A stretch of DNA of 64,000 nt from Axinella damicornis (taxonomy: Eukaryota; Porifera; Demospongiae; Axinellida; Axinellidae): positions 12,066,932 to 12,130,931 of the forward strand of contig OZ007507.1 of assembly GCA_963931865.1 (NCBI GenBank), given 5' to 3'. Positions 10,300 through 22,804 of this stretch are shown here, in pieces. Each line of letters starts with the position of its first letter. Position 1 is the stretch's first letter. The position numbers and the translations under genes were made by a program. The notes beneath the pieces are model-generated. The model did no database searches, was not told the origin of the DNA, and saw only the letters and a list, made by a program, of their open reading frames with translations.

Positions 10300-11520
10300 G
10301 GTGTCTGTGTTGCATCTTGAACTTGAAATGGGCAGCTCTGGGCTTTTTAACCAATATACGTAGGCCTGTTACTTAGGCAACATCATGCATGACATATGAG
10401 AAGTAGTCCAAATGTGTTGCCTATGTGTCCGTTAGGATGGAGGGAGTCCGACAACAACTGACTGGCTCGATCAGTCTGGACTACTATACCTTCTGCAGAC
10501 CACAGTAGGGGATTAGCTAGCCTCATTCCACCTCTTTGTCTTTGATCACTTGCAGCAAGCGATCAAAAATTGGTGGTGGGAATGGCCTGGGAACAGAAAT
10601 GTAAATGTCAGAAGTAACTCGACCACCTCTAGGGTAGTTACCAGTGCTACCGTAATCTGGTTATGGGGGTGCCTTCAGCATTGCCTTTCTTTCTACAAAA
10701 ATGGTTCTCAAGCCGGACGAGGTAACTTGCTTACCATTTGATGAGGTTTGGAATGATATACATACTCATCCTCAGAGTCGATCTCGCCTTTGCTTCTCTT
10801 TGGGAGGATACGGCCATGATTAATTTGTTACTTGAAAATCGAGCAGTCATTGTTCATCAGGAATGACACCATCATTATGCCTCAGCCATACGTATTATGG
10901 GCTAGTAGTGTAGCACTGCATGTATGTAGCAACAAGCTTATTTCTATACCAATAATTGGACAGCCACTGGGCTAGTAGCTCCGAGGTAGGGTCTGGGAAC
11001 CAGACTAGTAGCTAGTATGAATATCAGTTATTAAGTCCCAAGTCATTGACAAGTGTCGATCAGGAAACTGTTCTACTTTGTGCTCCTGACCTCCCCAAAG
11101 ACAGAAATGTGTCGATCCAGATAACAAAAAGCACTGATCGTCCCCAAGACTCCAGTTTGCCACAAAGTAGCCTCATCTTCTGGCATCACCACTCGTGCAC
11201 GCTTCCTGACATCAGCACCAATTCCTTGTATTGCACAAGGAGACACAGATAGATTTTGTTTGTTGGATCTGTATTTTAGTAAGCTTCAGGCAGTACTTTC
11301 TCTACCATAACTATATAGCTAGCTGCTTTATTACTTTTCAGCACGTCACTAGATTGAAAGTTCACAAACTGTAGCTAGCTACTTCAGTATAGCTAGCTAC
11401 TGGCATGAAATTTACCATCTTGGACTAAAGTTTGTAATGAAGATGGCACTAACAAATGAAGTTACTCACAGCATACAAAGCAGGAGAACAGTAACGAGCC
11501 TCGATTTCCCGAGCAAGCCC
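10300..11520. other. Intergenic, no gene seen
   Basis: No convincing exon on either strand. A weak inverted repeat at about 10519-10588 (tagcctcattccac ... gtggtgggaatgg, with inner gatcacttgc/gcaagcgatc) looks like a decayed relative of the TAGCCTCG elements. Confidence 0.5.
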
Positions 11521-11534
11521 GCGGATCAACCGCG

Positions 11535-11600
11535 GATTGGTTAGCCGCTGCATTCTGATTGGTCAACGTTGTTGGTAGCTGTGAATTTTTTGGCGGGAAT
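11535..11600 (+). promoter_or_regulatory. Promoter-like segment: two inverted CCAAT boxes and an E2F-like site
   Basis: GATTGG at 11535-11540 and TGATTGGTCA at 11556-11565 are inverted CCAAT boxes. TTTTTGGCGGGAA at about 11587-11599 resembles an E2F/DP site. About 315 bp downstream is a strong splice donor (GTG|GTAAGTG at about 11914), so a plus-strand transcription unit running into the exon-like array is plausible. Activity is inferred. Confidence 0.4.
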
Positions 11601-11639
11601 TTTAAAATTCAATTGATGGACTCCTTTCTCATTTCTGTT

Positions 11640-11913
11640 GAATACCTAGGCTTCAGCGCGACAGGAGACGGACCCACACTCTGACCATAGGCCTACTTCC
11701 ATACCTCCTGCCGCGCCAGTAGCAAGCCATTGTGCGCGATCCGTCCTCACGACGTCATTCTCCACCAAGTCCGTACTCTGACTACTCTAGAGCTCTACAG
11801 TCGCAGAAGGGTCTGGGCCCGAACCAAACTACTAACCACCAGCTGTACCACCTAACCAGTCTCCTCTCACCAGATTTGTTCACCGTCCCACACTTTACTA
11901 CTCACTCGTTCAG
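11640..11913 (+). other. Candidate 5' exon ahead of the exon-like array
   Basis: About 270 bp of moderately GC-rich sequence after the promoter-like segment, ending at GTTCAGTG|GTAAGTGTTG. It contains an open frame without an obvious ATG or a recognised family, so it may be untranslated. A long hairpin (gggccaggg...cctggccc) lies just downstream at about 11980-12030. Confidence 0.3.
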
Positions 11914-12092
11914 TGGTAAGTGTTGTTACTGTTATCATGCTTCTCTGTCCATCGCAATACGACAATACTGAGGGTATGATCGGGCCAGGGAAGGCTTCCA
12001 TTCCTGTTTATGAAGCCTGACCTGGCCCTAATGTATTGTATCTTCGCGAAGTTTCGCGCCTGGAGGCGAATATTTCTATTCCTCATCTCATC

Positions 12093-12163
12093 ACCTTAGC
12101 TCAGTAGGGTCTTGATAGTGCCTTCCAACCCCTGAGGGCCTAGATTTCGGCTCCAGCGCAGGG
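12093..12163 (+). other. tRNA-like sequence (box A intact, box B weak)
   Basis: TAGCTCAGTAGG matches the RNA polymerase III box A consensus. About 40 bp later atttcggctcc matches box B at roughly 8 of 11 positions. It could be a decayed tRNA-derived SINE head or tRNA pseudogene. No clean cloverleaf is drawn. Confidence 0.3.
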
Positions 12164-12289
12164 AAATCTCGCGGGGCCAGCACGGGGTGCCTGATGGCCT
12201 AGCTCCCGGCTCCCTGGCTCCAAAAAGGGTGCAGGATGATAGTGGAGCGGTTTTTAGGTGGAGAAGGGGGACTGCCAGTGGAGAAGCAG

Positions 12290-15200
12290 CCTGGAGATTA
12301 AATTTGTGCCACGGTGAATGGACATACTAGCCTTCCAGAAGAAACTTGTTCCTCCTCCCGTTATCTGCAGCCACCACCTCCTGTTTGCCTCTCTCCCGGA
12401 TTCAGCAAGTGGTGCAGTTTCTACTTGGAGTACGTGGAGAAGGAGCCTGGACATGATATTTGTGGCTTGGTGAGTGGACATGCTAGCCTTGCAGAACCTG
12501 TTCCTCCTCCCGTCATCTGCAGTGAGCGCCTCCTGTTTGCCTATCATCCGGCTTCAACCAGGGGTGCAGTTTCTACTTGGAGTTCGTGGAGAAGGAGCCT
12601 GGAGATTAAATTTGTGCCACGGTGAGTCAACATGCTATAGCGTTGTAGATACTTGCTCCTCCTCCCGTTATCTGCAGCTAGCACCTCCTGTTTGCCTCTC
12701 TCCCGGATTCAGCAAGTGGTGCAGTTTCTACTTGGAGTACGTGGAGAAGGAGCCTGGACATGATATTTGTGGCTTGGTGAGTGGACATGCTAGCCTTGCA
12801 GAACCTGTTTCTCCTCCCGTCATCTGCAGCGAGCGCCTCCTGTTTGCCTATCATCCGGCTTCAGCCAGTGGTGCAGTTTCTACTTGGAGTTCGTGGAGAA
12901 GGAGCCTGGAGATTAAATTTGTGCCACGGTGAGTCAACATGCTAGCGTTGTAGATCCTTGTTCCTCCTCCTGTTATCTGCAGCTAACACCTCCTGTTTGC
13001 CTCTCTCCCGCATTCAGCAAGTGGTGCAGTTTCTACTTGGAGTACGTGGAGAAGGAGCTTGGACATGATATTTGTGGCTTGGTGAGTGGACATGCTAGCC
13101 TTGCAGAACCTGTTCCTCCTCCCGTCATCTGCAGCGAGCGCCTCCTGTTTACCTATCATCCGGCTTCAACCAGGGGTGCAGTTTCTACTTGGAGTTCGTG
13201 GAGAAGGAGCCTGGAGATTAAATTTGTGCCACAGTGAGTCAACATGCTAGCGTTGTAGATACTTGTTCCTCCTCCCGTTATCTGCAGCTAGCACCTCCTG
13301 TTTGCCTCTCTCCCGGATTCAGCAAGTGGTGCAGTTTCTACTTGGAGAACGCGGAGAAGGAGCCTGGACATGATATTTGTGGCTTGGTGAGTGGACATGC
13401 TTGCCTTGCAGAACCTGTTCCTCCTCCCGTCATCTGCAGCGAGCGCCTCCTGTTTGCCTATCATCCGGCTTCAGCCAAGGGTGCAGTTTCTACTTGGAGT
13501 TCGTGGAGAAAGAGCCTAGAGATTAAATTTGTGCCACGGTGAGTTAACATGCTAGCGTTGTAGAAACATGTTACTCCTCCCGTTATCTTCAGCCACCACT
13601 TCTGTTTGCCTTTCTCCCGGATTCAGCAAGGGGTGCAGTTTCTACTTGGAGTACGTGGAGAAGGAGCCTGGACATGATATTTGTGGCTTGGTGAGTGGAC
13701 ATGATAGCCTTGCAGAACCTGTTCCTCCTCCCGTCATCTGCAGCGAGCGCCTCCTGTTTGCCTCTCTCCCAGATTCAGCAAGGGGTGCAGTTTCTACTTG
13801 GAGTTCATGGAGAAGGAGCCTGGAGATTAAATTTGTTCCGCGGTGAGTCAACGTGCTAGCGTTGTAGATACTTGTTCCTCCTCCCGTTATCTGCAGCTAG
13901 CACCTCCTGTTTGCCTCTCTCCCGGATTCAGCAAGTGGTGCAGTTTCTACTTGGAGTACGTGGAGAAGGAGCCTGGACATGATATTTGTGGCTTGGTGAG
14001 TGGATATGCTATAGCCTTGCAGAAACCTGTTCCTCCTCCCGTCATCTGCAGCGAGCGCCTCCTGTTTGCCTATCATCCGGCTTCAACTAGGGGTGCAGTT
14101 TCTACTTGGAGTTCGTGGAGAAGGAGCCTGGAGATTAAATTTGTGCCACGGTGAGTCAACGTTCTAGCGTTGTAGATACTTGTTCCTCCTCCCGTTATCT
14201 GCAGCTAGCACCTCCTGTTTGCCTCTCTCCCGGATTCAGCAAGTGGTGCAGTTTCTACTTGGAGTACGTGGAGAAGGAGCCTGGACATGATATTTGTGGC
14301 TTGGTGAGTGGATATGCTATAGCCTTGCAGAAACCTGTTCCTCCTCCCGTCATCTGCAGCGAGCGCCTCCTGTTTGCCTATCATCCGGCTTCAACTAGGG
14401 GTGCAGTTTCTACTTGGAGTTCGTGGAGAAAGAGCCTGGAGATTAAATTTGTGCCACGGTGAGTCAAGATGCTAGCGTTGTAGATACTTGTTCCTCCTCC
14501 CGTTATCTGCAGCTAGCAACGAGCTCCTGTTTGCCTCTCTCCCGGATTCAGCAAGTGGTGCAGTTTCTACTTGGAGTATGTGGAGAAGGAGCTTGGACAT
14601 GATATTTGTGGCTTGGTGAGTTGATATGCTAGCCTTGCAGAACCTGTTCCTCCTCCTGTTATCTGCAGCTAGCACCTCCTGTTTGCCTCTCTCCCGGATT
14701 CAGCAGGTGGTGCAGTTTCTACTTGGAGTTCGTGGAGAAGGAGCCTGGAGATTAAATTTGTGCCACGGTGAGTCAACGTGCTAGCGTTGTAGATACTTGT
14801 TCCTCCTCCCGTTATCTGCAGCTAGCACCTCCTGTTTGCCTCTCTCCCGGATTCAGCAGGTGGTGCAGTTTCTACTTGGAGTTCGTGGAGAAGGAGCCTG
14901 GAGATTAAATTTGTGCCACGGTGAGTCAACATCCTAGCGTTGTAGATACTTGTTCCTCCTCCCGTTATCTGCAGCTAGCAACGAGCTCCTGTTTGCCTCT
15001 CTCCCGGATTCAGCAAGTGGTGCAGTTTCTACTTGGAGTGTGTGGAGAAGGAGCTTGGACATGATATTTGTGGCTTGGTGAGTTGACATGCTAGCCTTGC
15101 AGAACCTGTTTCTCCTCCCGTCATCTGCAGCGAGCGCCTCCTGTTTGCCTCTCTCCCGGATTCAGCTAGGGGTGCAGTTTCTACTTGGAGTTCGTGGAGA

Positions 15201-18200
15201 AGGAGCCTGGACATGATATTTGTGGCTTGGTGAGTTGACATGCTAGCCTTGCAAAACCTGTTCCTCCTCCCGTCATCTGCAGCGAGCGCCTCCTGTTTGC
15301 CTCTCTCCCTGATTCAGCAAGGGGTGCAGTTTCTACTTTTAGTTCGTGGAGAAGGAGCCTGGAGATTAAATTTGTGCCACGGTGAGTCAACATGCTAGCA
15401 TTGTAGATACTTGTTCCTTCTCCCGTTATCTGCAGCGAGCGCCTCCTGTTTGCCTACCTCCCGGATTCAGCAAGGGGTGCAGTTTCTACTTGGAGTTCGT
15501 GGAGAAGGAGCCTGGACATGATATTTGTGGCTTGGTGAGTGGATATGCTATAGCCTTGCAGAAACCTGTTCCTCCTCCCGTCATCTGCATCGAGCGCCTC
15601 CTGTTTGCCTATCATCCGGCTTCAACCAGGGGTGCAGTTTCTACTTGGAGTTCGTGGAGGAGCCTGGAGATTAAATTTGTGCCACGGTGAGTCAACATGC
15701 TAGCGTTGTAGAAACATGTTCCTCCTCCCGTTAACTGCACCCACCACTTCCTGTTTGCCTTTCTCCCGGATTCAGCAAGGGGTGCAGTTTCAACCTGGTG
15801 TACGTGGAGAAGGAGCCTGGACACAATATTTGTGGCTTGGTGAGGTGACATGCTAGCCTTGCAGAACCTGTTCCTCCTCCCGTCATCTGCAGTGAGCGCC
15901 TCCTGTTTGCCTCTCTCCCGGATTCAGCAAGGGGTGCAGTTTCTACTTGGAGTTCGTGGAGAAGGAGCCTGGAGATTAAATTTGTGCCACTCTGAGTCAA
16001 CATGCTAGCGTTGTAGATACTTGTTCCTCCTCCCGTTATCTGCAGCTAACACCTCCTGTTTGCCTCTCTCCCGCATTCAGCAAGTGGTGCAGTTTCTACT
16101 TGGAGTACGTGGAGAAGGAGCCTGGACATGATATTTGTGGCTTGGTGAGTGGACATGCTAGCCTTGCAGAACCTGTTCCTCCTCCCGTCATCTGCAGCGA
16201 GCGACTCCTGTTTGCCTATCATCCGGCTTCAACCAGGGGTGCAGTTTCTACTTGGAGTTCGTGGAGAAGGAGCCTGGAGATTAAATTTGTGCAACGGTGA
16301 GTCAACATGCTAGCGTTGTAGATACTTGTTCCTCTTACCGTTATCTGCAGCTAGCACCTCCTGTTTGCCTCTCTCCCGGATTCAGCAAGTGGTGCAGTTT
16401 CTACTTGGAGTATGTGGAGAAGGAGCCTGGACATGATATTTGTGGCTTGGTGAGTTGACATGCTAGCCTTGCAGAACCTGTTGCTCCTCCCGTGATCTGC
16501 AGCGAGTGCCTCCTGTTTGCCTATCTCCCGGATTCAGCAGGGGGTGCAGTTTCTACTTGGAGTTCGTGGAGAAGGAGCCTGGAGATTAAATTTGTGCAAC
16601 GGTGAGTCAACATGCTAGCGTTGTAGATACTTGTTCCTCTTACCGTTATCTGCAGCTAGCACCTCCTGTTTGCCTCTCTCCCGGATTCAGCAAGTGGTGC
16701 AGTTTCTACTTGGAGTACGTGGAGAAGGAGCCTGGACATGATATTTGTGGCTTGGTGAGTGGATATGCTATAGCCTTGCAGAAACCTGTTCCTCCTCCCG
16801 TCATCTGCAGCGAGCGCCTCCTGTTTGCCTATCATCCGGCTTCAACCAGGGGTGCAGTTTCTACTTGGAGTTCGTGGATAAGGAGCCTGGAGATTAAATT
16901 TGTGCCACGGTGAGTCAACATGTTAGCGTAGTACGTAGATGCTTGTTCCTCCTCCCGTTATCTGCAGCTAGCGACGAGCTCCTGTTTGCCTCTCTCCCGG
17001 ATTCAGCAAGAGGTGCAGTTTCTACTTGGAGTACGTGGAGAAGGAGCCTGGACATGATAATTGTGCCTTGTGAGTTGACATGCTAGCCTTGCAGAACCTG
17101 TTCCTCCTCCCGTCATCTGCAGCGAGCGCCTCCTGTTTGCCTCTCTCCCGGATTCAGCAAGGGGTGCAGTTTCTACTTGGAGTACGTGGAGAAGGAGCCT
17201 GGAGATTAAATTTGTGCCACGGTGAGTCAACGTGCTAGCGTTGTAGATACTTGTTCCTCCTCCCGTTATCTGCAGCTAGCGCCTCCTGTTTGCCTCTCTC
17301 CTGGATTCAGCAAGTGGTGGGTGCAGTTTCTACTTGGTGTACGTGGAGAAGGAGCCTGGACATGATATTTGGTGAGTGGATATGCTATAGCCTTGCAGAA
17401 ACCTGTTCCTCCTCCCGTCATCTGCAGCGAGTGCCTCCTGTTTGCCTATCTCCCGGATTCAGCAGGGGGTGCAGTTTCTACTTGGAGTTCGTGGAGAAGG
17501 AGCCTGGAGATTAAATTTGTGCAACGGTGAGTCAACATGCTAGCGTTGTAGATACTTGTTCCTCTTACCGTTATCTGCAGCTAGCACCTCCTGTTTGCCT
17601 CTCTCCCGGATTCAGCAAGTGGTGCAGTTTCTACTTGGAGTACGTGGAGAAGGAGCCTGGACATGATATTTGTGGCTTGGTGAGTTGACATGCTAGCCTT
17701 GCAGAACCTGTTCCTCCTCCCGTTATCTGCAGCTAACACCTCCTGTTTGCCTCTCTCCCGCATTCAGCAAGTGGTGCAGTTTCTACTTGGAGTACGTGGA
17801 GAAGGAGCCTGGACATGATATTTGTGGCTTGGTGAGTGGACATGCTAGCCTTGCAGAACCTGTTCCTCCTCCCGTCATCTGCAGCGAGCGACTCCTGTTT
17901 GCCTATCATCCGGCTTCAACCAGGGGTGCAGTTTCTACTTGGAGTTCGTGGAGAAGGAGCCTGGAGATTAAATTTGTGCCACGGTGAGTCAACATGCTAG
18001 CGTTGTAGATACTTGTTCCTCTTACCGTTATCTGCAGCTAGCACCTCCTGTTTGCCTCTCTCCCGGATTCAGCAAGTGGTGCAGTTTCTACTTGGAGTAT
18101 GTGGAGAAGGAGCTTGGACATGATATTTGTGGCTTGGTGAGTTGACATGCTAGCCTTGCAGAACCTGTTGCTCCTTCCGTGATCTGCAGCGAGTGCCTCC

Positions 18201-19865
18201 TGTTTGCCTATCTCCCGGATTCAGCTTGGGGTGCAGTTTCTACTTGGAGTTCGTGGAGAAGGAGCCTGGAGATTAAATTTGTGCAACGGTGAGTCAACAT
18301 GCTAGCGTTGTAGATACTTGTTCCTCTTACCGTTATCTGCAGCTAGCACCTCCTGTTTGCCTCTCTCCCGGATTCAGCAAGTGGTGCAGTTTCTACTTGG
18401 AGTATGTGGAGAAGGAGCTTGGACATGATATTTGTGGCTTGGTGAGTTGACATGCTAGCCTTGCAGAACCTGTTGCTCCTTCCGTGATCTGCAGCGAGTG
18501 CCTCCTGTTTGCCTATCTCCCGGATTCAGCTTGGGGTGCAGTTTCTACTTGGAGTTCGTGGAGAAGGAGCCTGGAGATTAAATTTGTGCAACGGTGAGTC
18601 AACATGCTAGCGTTGTAGATACTTGTTCCTCTTACCGTTATCTGCAGCTAGCACCTCCTGTTTGCCTCTCTCCCGGATTCAGCAAGTGGTGCAGTTTCTA
18701 CTTGGAGTATGTGGAGAAGGAGCTTGGACATGATATTTGTGGCTTGGTGAGTTGACATGCTAGCCTTGCAGAACCTGTTGCTCCTTCCGTGATCTGCAGC
18801 GAGTGCCTCCTGTTTGCCTATCTCCCGGATTCAGCTTGGGGTGCAGTTTCTACTTGGAGTTCGTGGAGAAGGAGCCTGGAGATTAAATTTGTGCAACGGT
18901 GAGTCAACATGCTAGCGTTGTAGATACTTGTTCCTCTTACCGTTATCTGCAGCTAGCACCTCCTGTTTGCCTCTCTCCCGGATTCAGCAAGTGGTGCAGT
19001 TTCTACTTGGAGTACGTGGAGAAGGAGCCTGGACATGATATTTGTGGCTTGGTGAGTGGATATGCTATAGCCTTGCAGAAACCTGTTCCTCCTCCCGTCA
19101 TCTGCAGCGAGCGCCTCCTGTTTGCCTATCATCCGGCTTCAACCAGGGGTGCAGTTTCTACTTGGAGTTCGTGGATAAGGAGCCTGGAGATTAAATTTGT
19201 GCCACGGTGAGTCAACATGTTAGCGTAGTACGTAGATGCTTGTTCCTCCTCCCGTTATCTGCAGCTAGCGACGAGCTCCTGTTTGCCTCTCTCCCGGATT
19301 CAGCAAGAGGTGCAGTTTCTACTTGGAGTACGTGGAGAAGGAGCCTGGACATGATAATTGTGCCTTGTGAGTTGACATGCTAGCCTTGCAGAACCTGTTC
19401 CTCCTCCCGTCATCTGCAGCGAGCGCCTCCTGTTTGCCTCTCTCCCGGATTCAGCAAGGGGTGCAGTTTCTACTTGGAGTACGTGGAGAAGGAGCCTGGA
19501 GATTAAATTTGTGCCACGGTGAGTCAACATGCTAGCGTTGTAGATACTTGTTCCTCTTACCGTTATCTGCAGCTAGCACCTCCTGTTTGCCTCTCTCCCG
19601 GATTCAGCAAGTGGTGCAGTTTCTACTTGGAGTACGCGGAGAAGGAGCCTGGACATGATATTGATATTTGTGGCATGGTGAGTGGACATGCTATAATTCT
19701 ATAGCCTTGCAGAAACGTGTTCCTCCTACCTTTACCTACATCCAGCGGCTCCATTTTGCCTATCTTCCGGCTTCAACAAGGGGTGCAGTTTCTACTTGGA
19801 GTTCGTGGTGAAGGAGCCTGGAGATTAAATTTGTGCTACGGTGAGTCAACATGCTAGCTATGTAG
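12290..19865 (+). repeat. Array of about 50 exon-like modules (99-nt block plus 53-54-nt spacer)
   Basis: A unit of about 152 bp repeats through 7.6 kb, organised as A/B dimers of about 305 bp. Each unit has a block of exactly 99 nt in the copies counted. The block is preceded by a pyrimidine-rich stretch ending ctgcag and followed by gtgagt. The 53-54-nt spacer therefore has the form of a minimal GT-AG intron. In the phase where A blocks are open (PPVCLSPGFSKWCSFYLE...), B blocks end in TAA. B blocks are open in the two other phases, where A blocks carry a stop. So no single frame crosses A and B. Copies differ by scattered substitutions and small indels. 16602-17230 recurs almost unchanged at 18899-19530, and about 17985-18900 holds three near-identical dimers. 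It is either a minisatellite that captured splice signals or a repeatedly duplicated exon. Confidence 0.85.
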
Positions 19866-20598
19866 AAACATGTTCCTCCTCCCGTCATCTGCAGCCACCA
19901 GCTCATACTTACAGTTCCAAGGCTGCCGGTTGGGCATAGGTGGCTAGCTCTACAACAAGTAGTGCACACGTAGCTGTCTCATTCCCAGCAGATCCAGAAC
20001 ATAAAAAATTCCACCCCACACAAGGAGGGCAAAAGTGACTGCCAGAAAAGACAAAAACGCTCAAAACTCCACCACAAAGGTGAGTTTAGCAAATCGTTCG
20101 GGTCAGTAAAACAATTACAATGATGTTGTCGGAATCACTAGTGATCTCCATCCCCACCACTGAGCCCAGGAGTTATTTATTTTTTGGCTTACTCTGATTC
20201 CCTGCCAGTCATTGTTCATAGGATGTCTTGTGTCGTTACAGAAGAGCTCATGCACTTCGGATATTTGCATATTGATATATGTTTAAATTTGTTTTTGGAG
20301 GATATAGCTTAGCTAGCACTCTCTGCTTTGCATCGCATGTAACATTTACTGTTTGTCTTTACTCTCTGAATATGATCATTACATCATGAAAGTACAAAGG
20401 GTTGTAACATAAAGAGGCAGTAAACAAGTGCTTGTCAACACCATCGTATAGCTACGTAGCATGACAAATTATACCCCCATGTGACATGAATACCAGTCTC
20501 TTTGGAAGGATGTATTGTGGTGTACCAGAAAGTTAATAGTGCAATGGTGGTACAGGAAGTACATTTCTTCTTTCATCCAGGGGCTGCACCGTCTCATG
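19866..20598. other. Non-array region with one exon-like end
   Basis: After the array the sequence becomes unique. AAAG|GTGAGT at about 20079-20085 is a good donor preceded by an open basic stretch. I cannot assign it to a family. The rest shows nothing identifiable. Confidence 0.35.
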
Positions 20599-20599
20599 A

Positions 20600-21115
20600 A
20601 TGCTCACGACCTCTGAATACCGAATGCCAGCAAAGCACACTATTTCCTTCATCCAACGAACCTATAAAAGAAGCAATGAACTGTACACACTTCAAAAGCT
20701 GAAGAAATCCGTACCAGCTGGTACACAGGTTGGACGAGCATACCTGTATGGAGCTGAGTATGAGACTGGAGGGTCTCACTCTGCAGACAACGGTCCACTT
20801 CTCTCTGTTGCTGAACACAATGTCCCATGTGCAGTGTGTTACACTTCAACACAGGTGTCAGTGGTGATGATTCCTGCGCGACTTTCCTGTCCATCATCCT
20901 GGACTCGAGAGTATTATGGATATCTGATGGCAGCCTACTATGGTCAATATCGCACAGTGTTTGAATGTATGGACAGATATCCACAGTCGATACCGGGTAG
21001 TGCAACGGACGGAGAAGGAGCTGCATTCTATCACGTAGAAGCAAAGTGCAATGGGATTCCCTGTCCACCATATGACACACAGAAGGAAATAACATGTGCA
21101 GTTTGCACTAAGTAG
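20600..21115 (+). CDS. Short-chain collagen C4-type C-terminal domain, partial
   Basis: The frame ends at TAG 21115 and carries the hallmark run of the short-chain collagen C4 C-terminal domain: AYLYGAEYE, HNVPCAVCY, MIPARLSCPSSWTREYYGYL, FYHVEAKCNGIPCPPYD and the ending CAVCTK. Six or more Cys are in the expected places. The 5' half is not found. Weak similarity to the upstream part of the domain (VVYQ...FHPGAA) lies in another frame just before about 20599, where an in-frame TGA occurs. So either an unrecognised intron or a frameshift separates the two halves. No Gly-X-Y stretch is nearby. It may be the last exon of a gene whose 5' part is upstream, or a remnant. Confidence 0.6.
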   Translation: MLTTSEYRMPAKHTISFIQRTYKRSNELYTLQKLKKSVPAGTQVGRAYLYGAEYETGGSHSADNGPLLSVAEHNVPCAVCYTSTQVSVVMIPARLSCPSSWTREYYGYLMAAYYGQYRTVFECMDRYPQSIPGSATDGEGAAFYHVEAKCNGIPCPPYDTQKEITCAVCTK

Positions 21116-22477
21116 TTAACTGACTGCAAAATGATACTGCTATACTGCATGCATATAATTGAAGGGCTCAGAACCATTGAACTAGCCCCCCTAAACTTGA
21201 GAATACTGTTAAAATGTGTTTCAGGAGCTGCTGAAATTTCAAGAATTTGAAAATTTCAGTCATATGCTCATACCCATTGCATATTTTTTAATCCATTTTT
21301 GTGCAATTCATGCAATTTCCAGTACTTGATTTTGGGTTAGACCACTCTGGTTCTCAGCCCTTCAATTATACACTGTAACCTGGCTGCACACTTTGGTATA
21401 CCATTGCCCAGCAGTTTAGCTAGTCATGATACATTGTAGTTGTATGACATTGTGTAAGATTGACTTCACAGTTCTGTACATTGATCTTGTGGTCATGCAT
21501 GGACATTTGTTTCTTAAGTTCTAAGCTATAGCAATACAATGTACAAATGTATTACTTGCTATGAACTTAGCTACCATACAACAACAACAGAGAACAATAA
21601 TAGATAGAATATGAGATTCTTAATTTCTATTGATGGACATTGCAATTAAGGTAGTGATCAATAAGAATAATTCCTATGTAACTGAAGGCAGTAGCTATGT
21701 AGCTACTGACATGCTTTTGTCAACGAGTTGTTTAACTGATCCCAAGTCAATTTTTTTTTTTTGGGGGGGGGGGGGGGGGACATAATGCATGTTGATATAA
21801 GCATCATAATCCTGTGGCAAACATCATGAGATAGATCATTTGTGACAGGAATGCTCCTTCGGCCTGCAGTCATGCAGCCACTTCCAGGAGTTCCTACAAA
21901 TAAAAAAAGAGAACAGTACAAGACAGTGCAGTGAATATATACAGCACATGACCATGTAAAGACATGACAAAAGAGAGTCTGCATGTACAAACAAAAAATA
22001 GTCAAAAATTCATGACTGCTTAATTGAACCTGTGTATTCCTAAAGAAACAATGTCTCAAAATGTTTTCAACAACAGCAGCAACACAAGAAAGCATCAGCT
22101 GTGGAGCCAGTTAGTGCCATATCTACCAACTTCACTTAGGAGCCAGCAATAAAACGTGCACGCTATTTTCAATAATTTAGTGTAAGTGTGATGGAAGTAT
22201 TCTGTACATATATCCCTGTTGTCATTAATTCATTCATTCATTCTAACCTCGTTCCCAGACACACTGGTACCCAGGCTGAGGGGAAGGGAATTTCGAAGCA
22301 GGCTGGAGCAGTTTGTTCTGGCTCTACTGGAAGTCATGGATGTAGAAGGCTAGAGAACACACTTGACTAACATTATGACAGGGATTGTGAGAGGGTCCTT
22401 TGACTCTGCAAATGATTGAGTCCATGGCAGCTCCTGAATGAAGTTAAACATGTTGGAGATATGAAGACCAGTACTGC
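21116..22477. other. Intergenic, AT-rich, no gene seen
   Basis: A T-run followed by about 18 G lies at about 21751-21779. A partial TAGCCTCG-type end (taacctcgttcccag) is at about 22243. No other feature is supported. Confidence 0.5.
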
Positions 22478-22483
22478 AAGTAT

Positions 22484-22804
22484 AGGGGTGGCTGGTGGCC
22501 TAGCGGTTAAAGCATCCGACTGCTAATCTAAAGGTTGCAGGTTCGAATCCCACCATTGCCATAGGAGAGATTTTCTTTCTCTCCTAGGAGTTGACTCAGC
22601 TCTACCCTTAAAAATGAGTAGGTGTGTTCCTGAAGGTGTTTTCACCTGTTACAGTTCACACCGCATCCTTCGGAGGGGATGTAAAGCCGTTGGTCCCGGG
22701 GTACTGGTTAATATTAGCATTCATGCTATTCCGGTTACCTCGTTAGCCACTCTACATGGTGGTTTCTCATAAAAATAATAAAAATAAATAAATAAATAAA
22801 AAAT
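22484..22804 (+). mobile_element. tRNA-derived SINE, copy 1
   Basis: The head is tRNA-like, with box A ggcctagcggttaa and box B ggttcgaatccc, and resembles a tRNA-Ser type with a long variable arm (gactgctaatc). The body contains gagtaggtgtgttc, ttcacaccgcatcctt and gatgtaaagccgttggtccc, and a variable (aaataa)n tail ends it. The 6-mer aagtat flanks both ends (22478-22483 and 22805-22810). A second copy with the same head and body is at 45306-45591. Confidence 0.85.

Noticed and set aside
12314..14462. Serial 102-103-codon frames in the exon-like array as a family of small genes
   Set aside because: They repeat with the DNA dimer, run through the spacer and change frame between the A and B halves. 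They are by-products of the repeat, not separate genes.
22494..22560. Functional tRNA-Ser gene
   Set aside because: The acceptor stem does not pair well and the sequence continues into a SINE body shared with another copy, so it is a SINE head.
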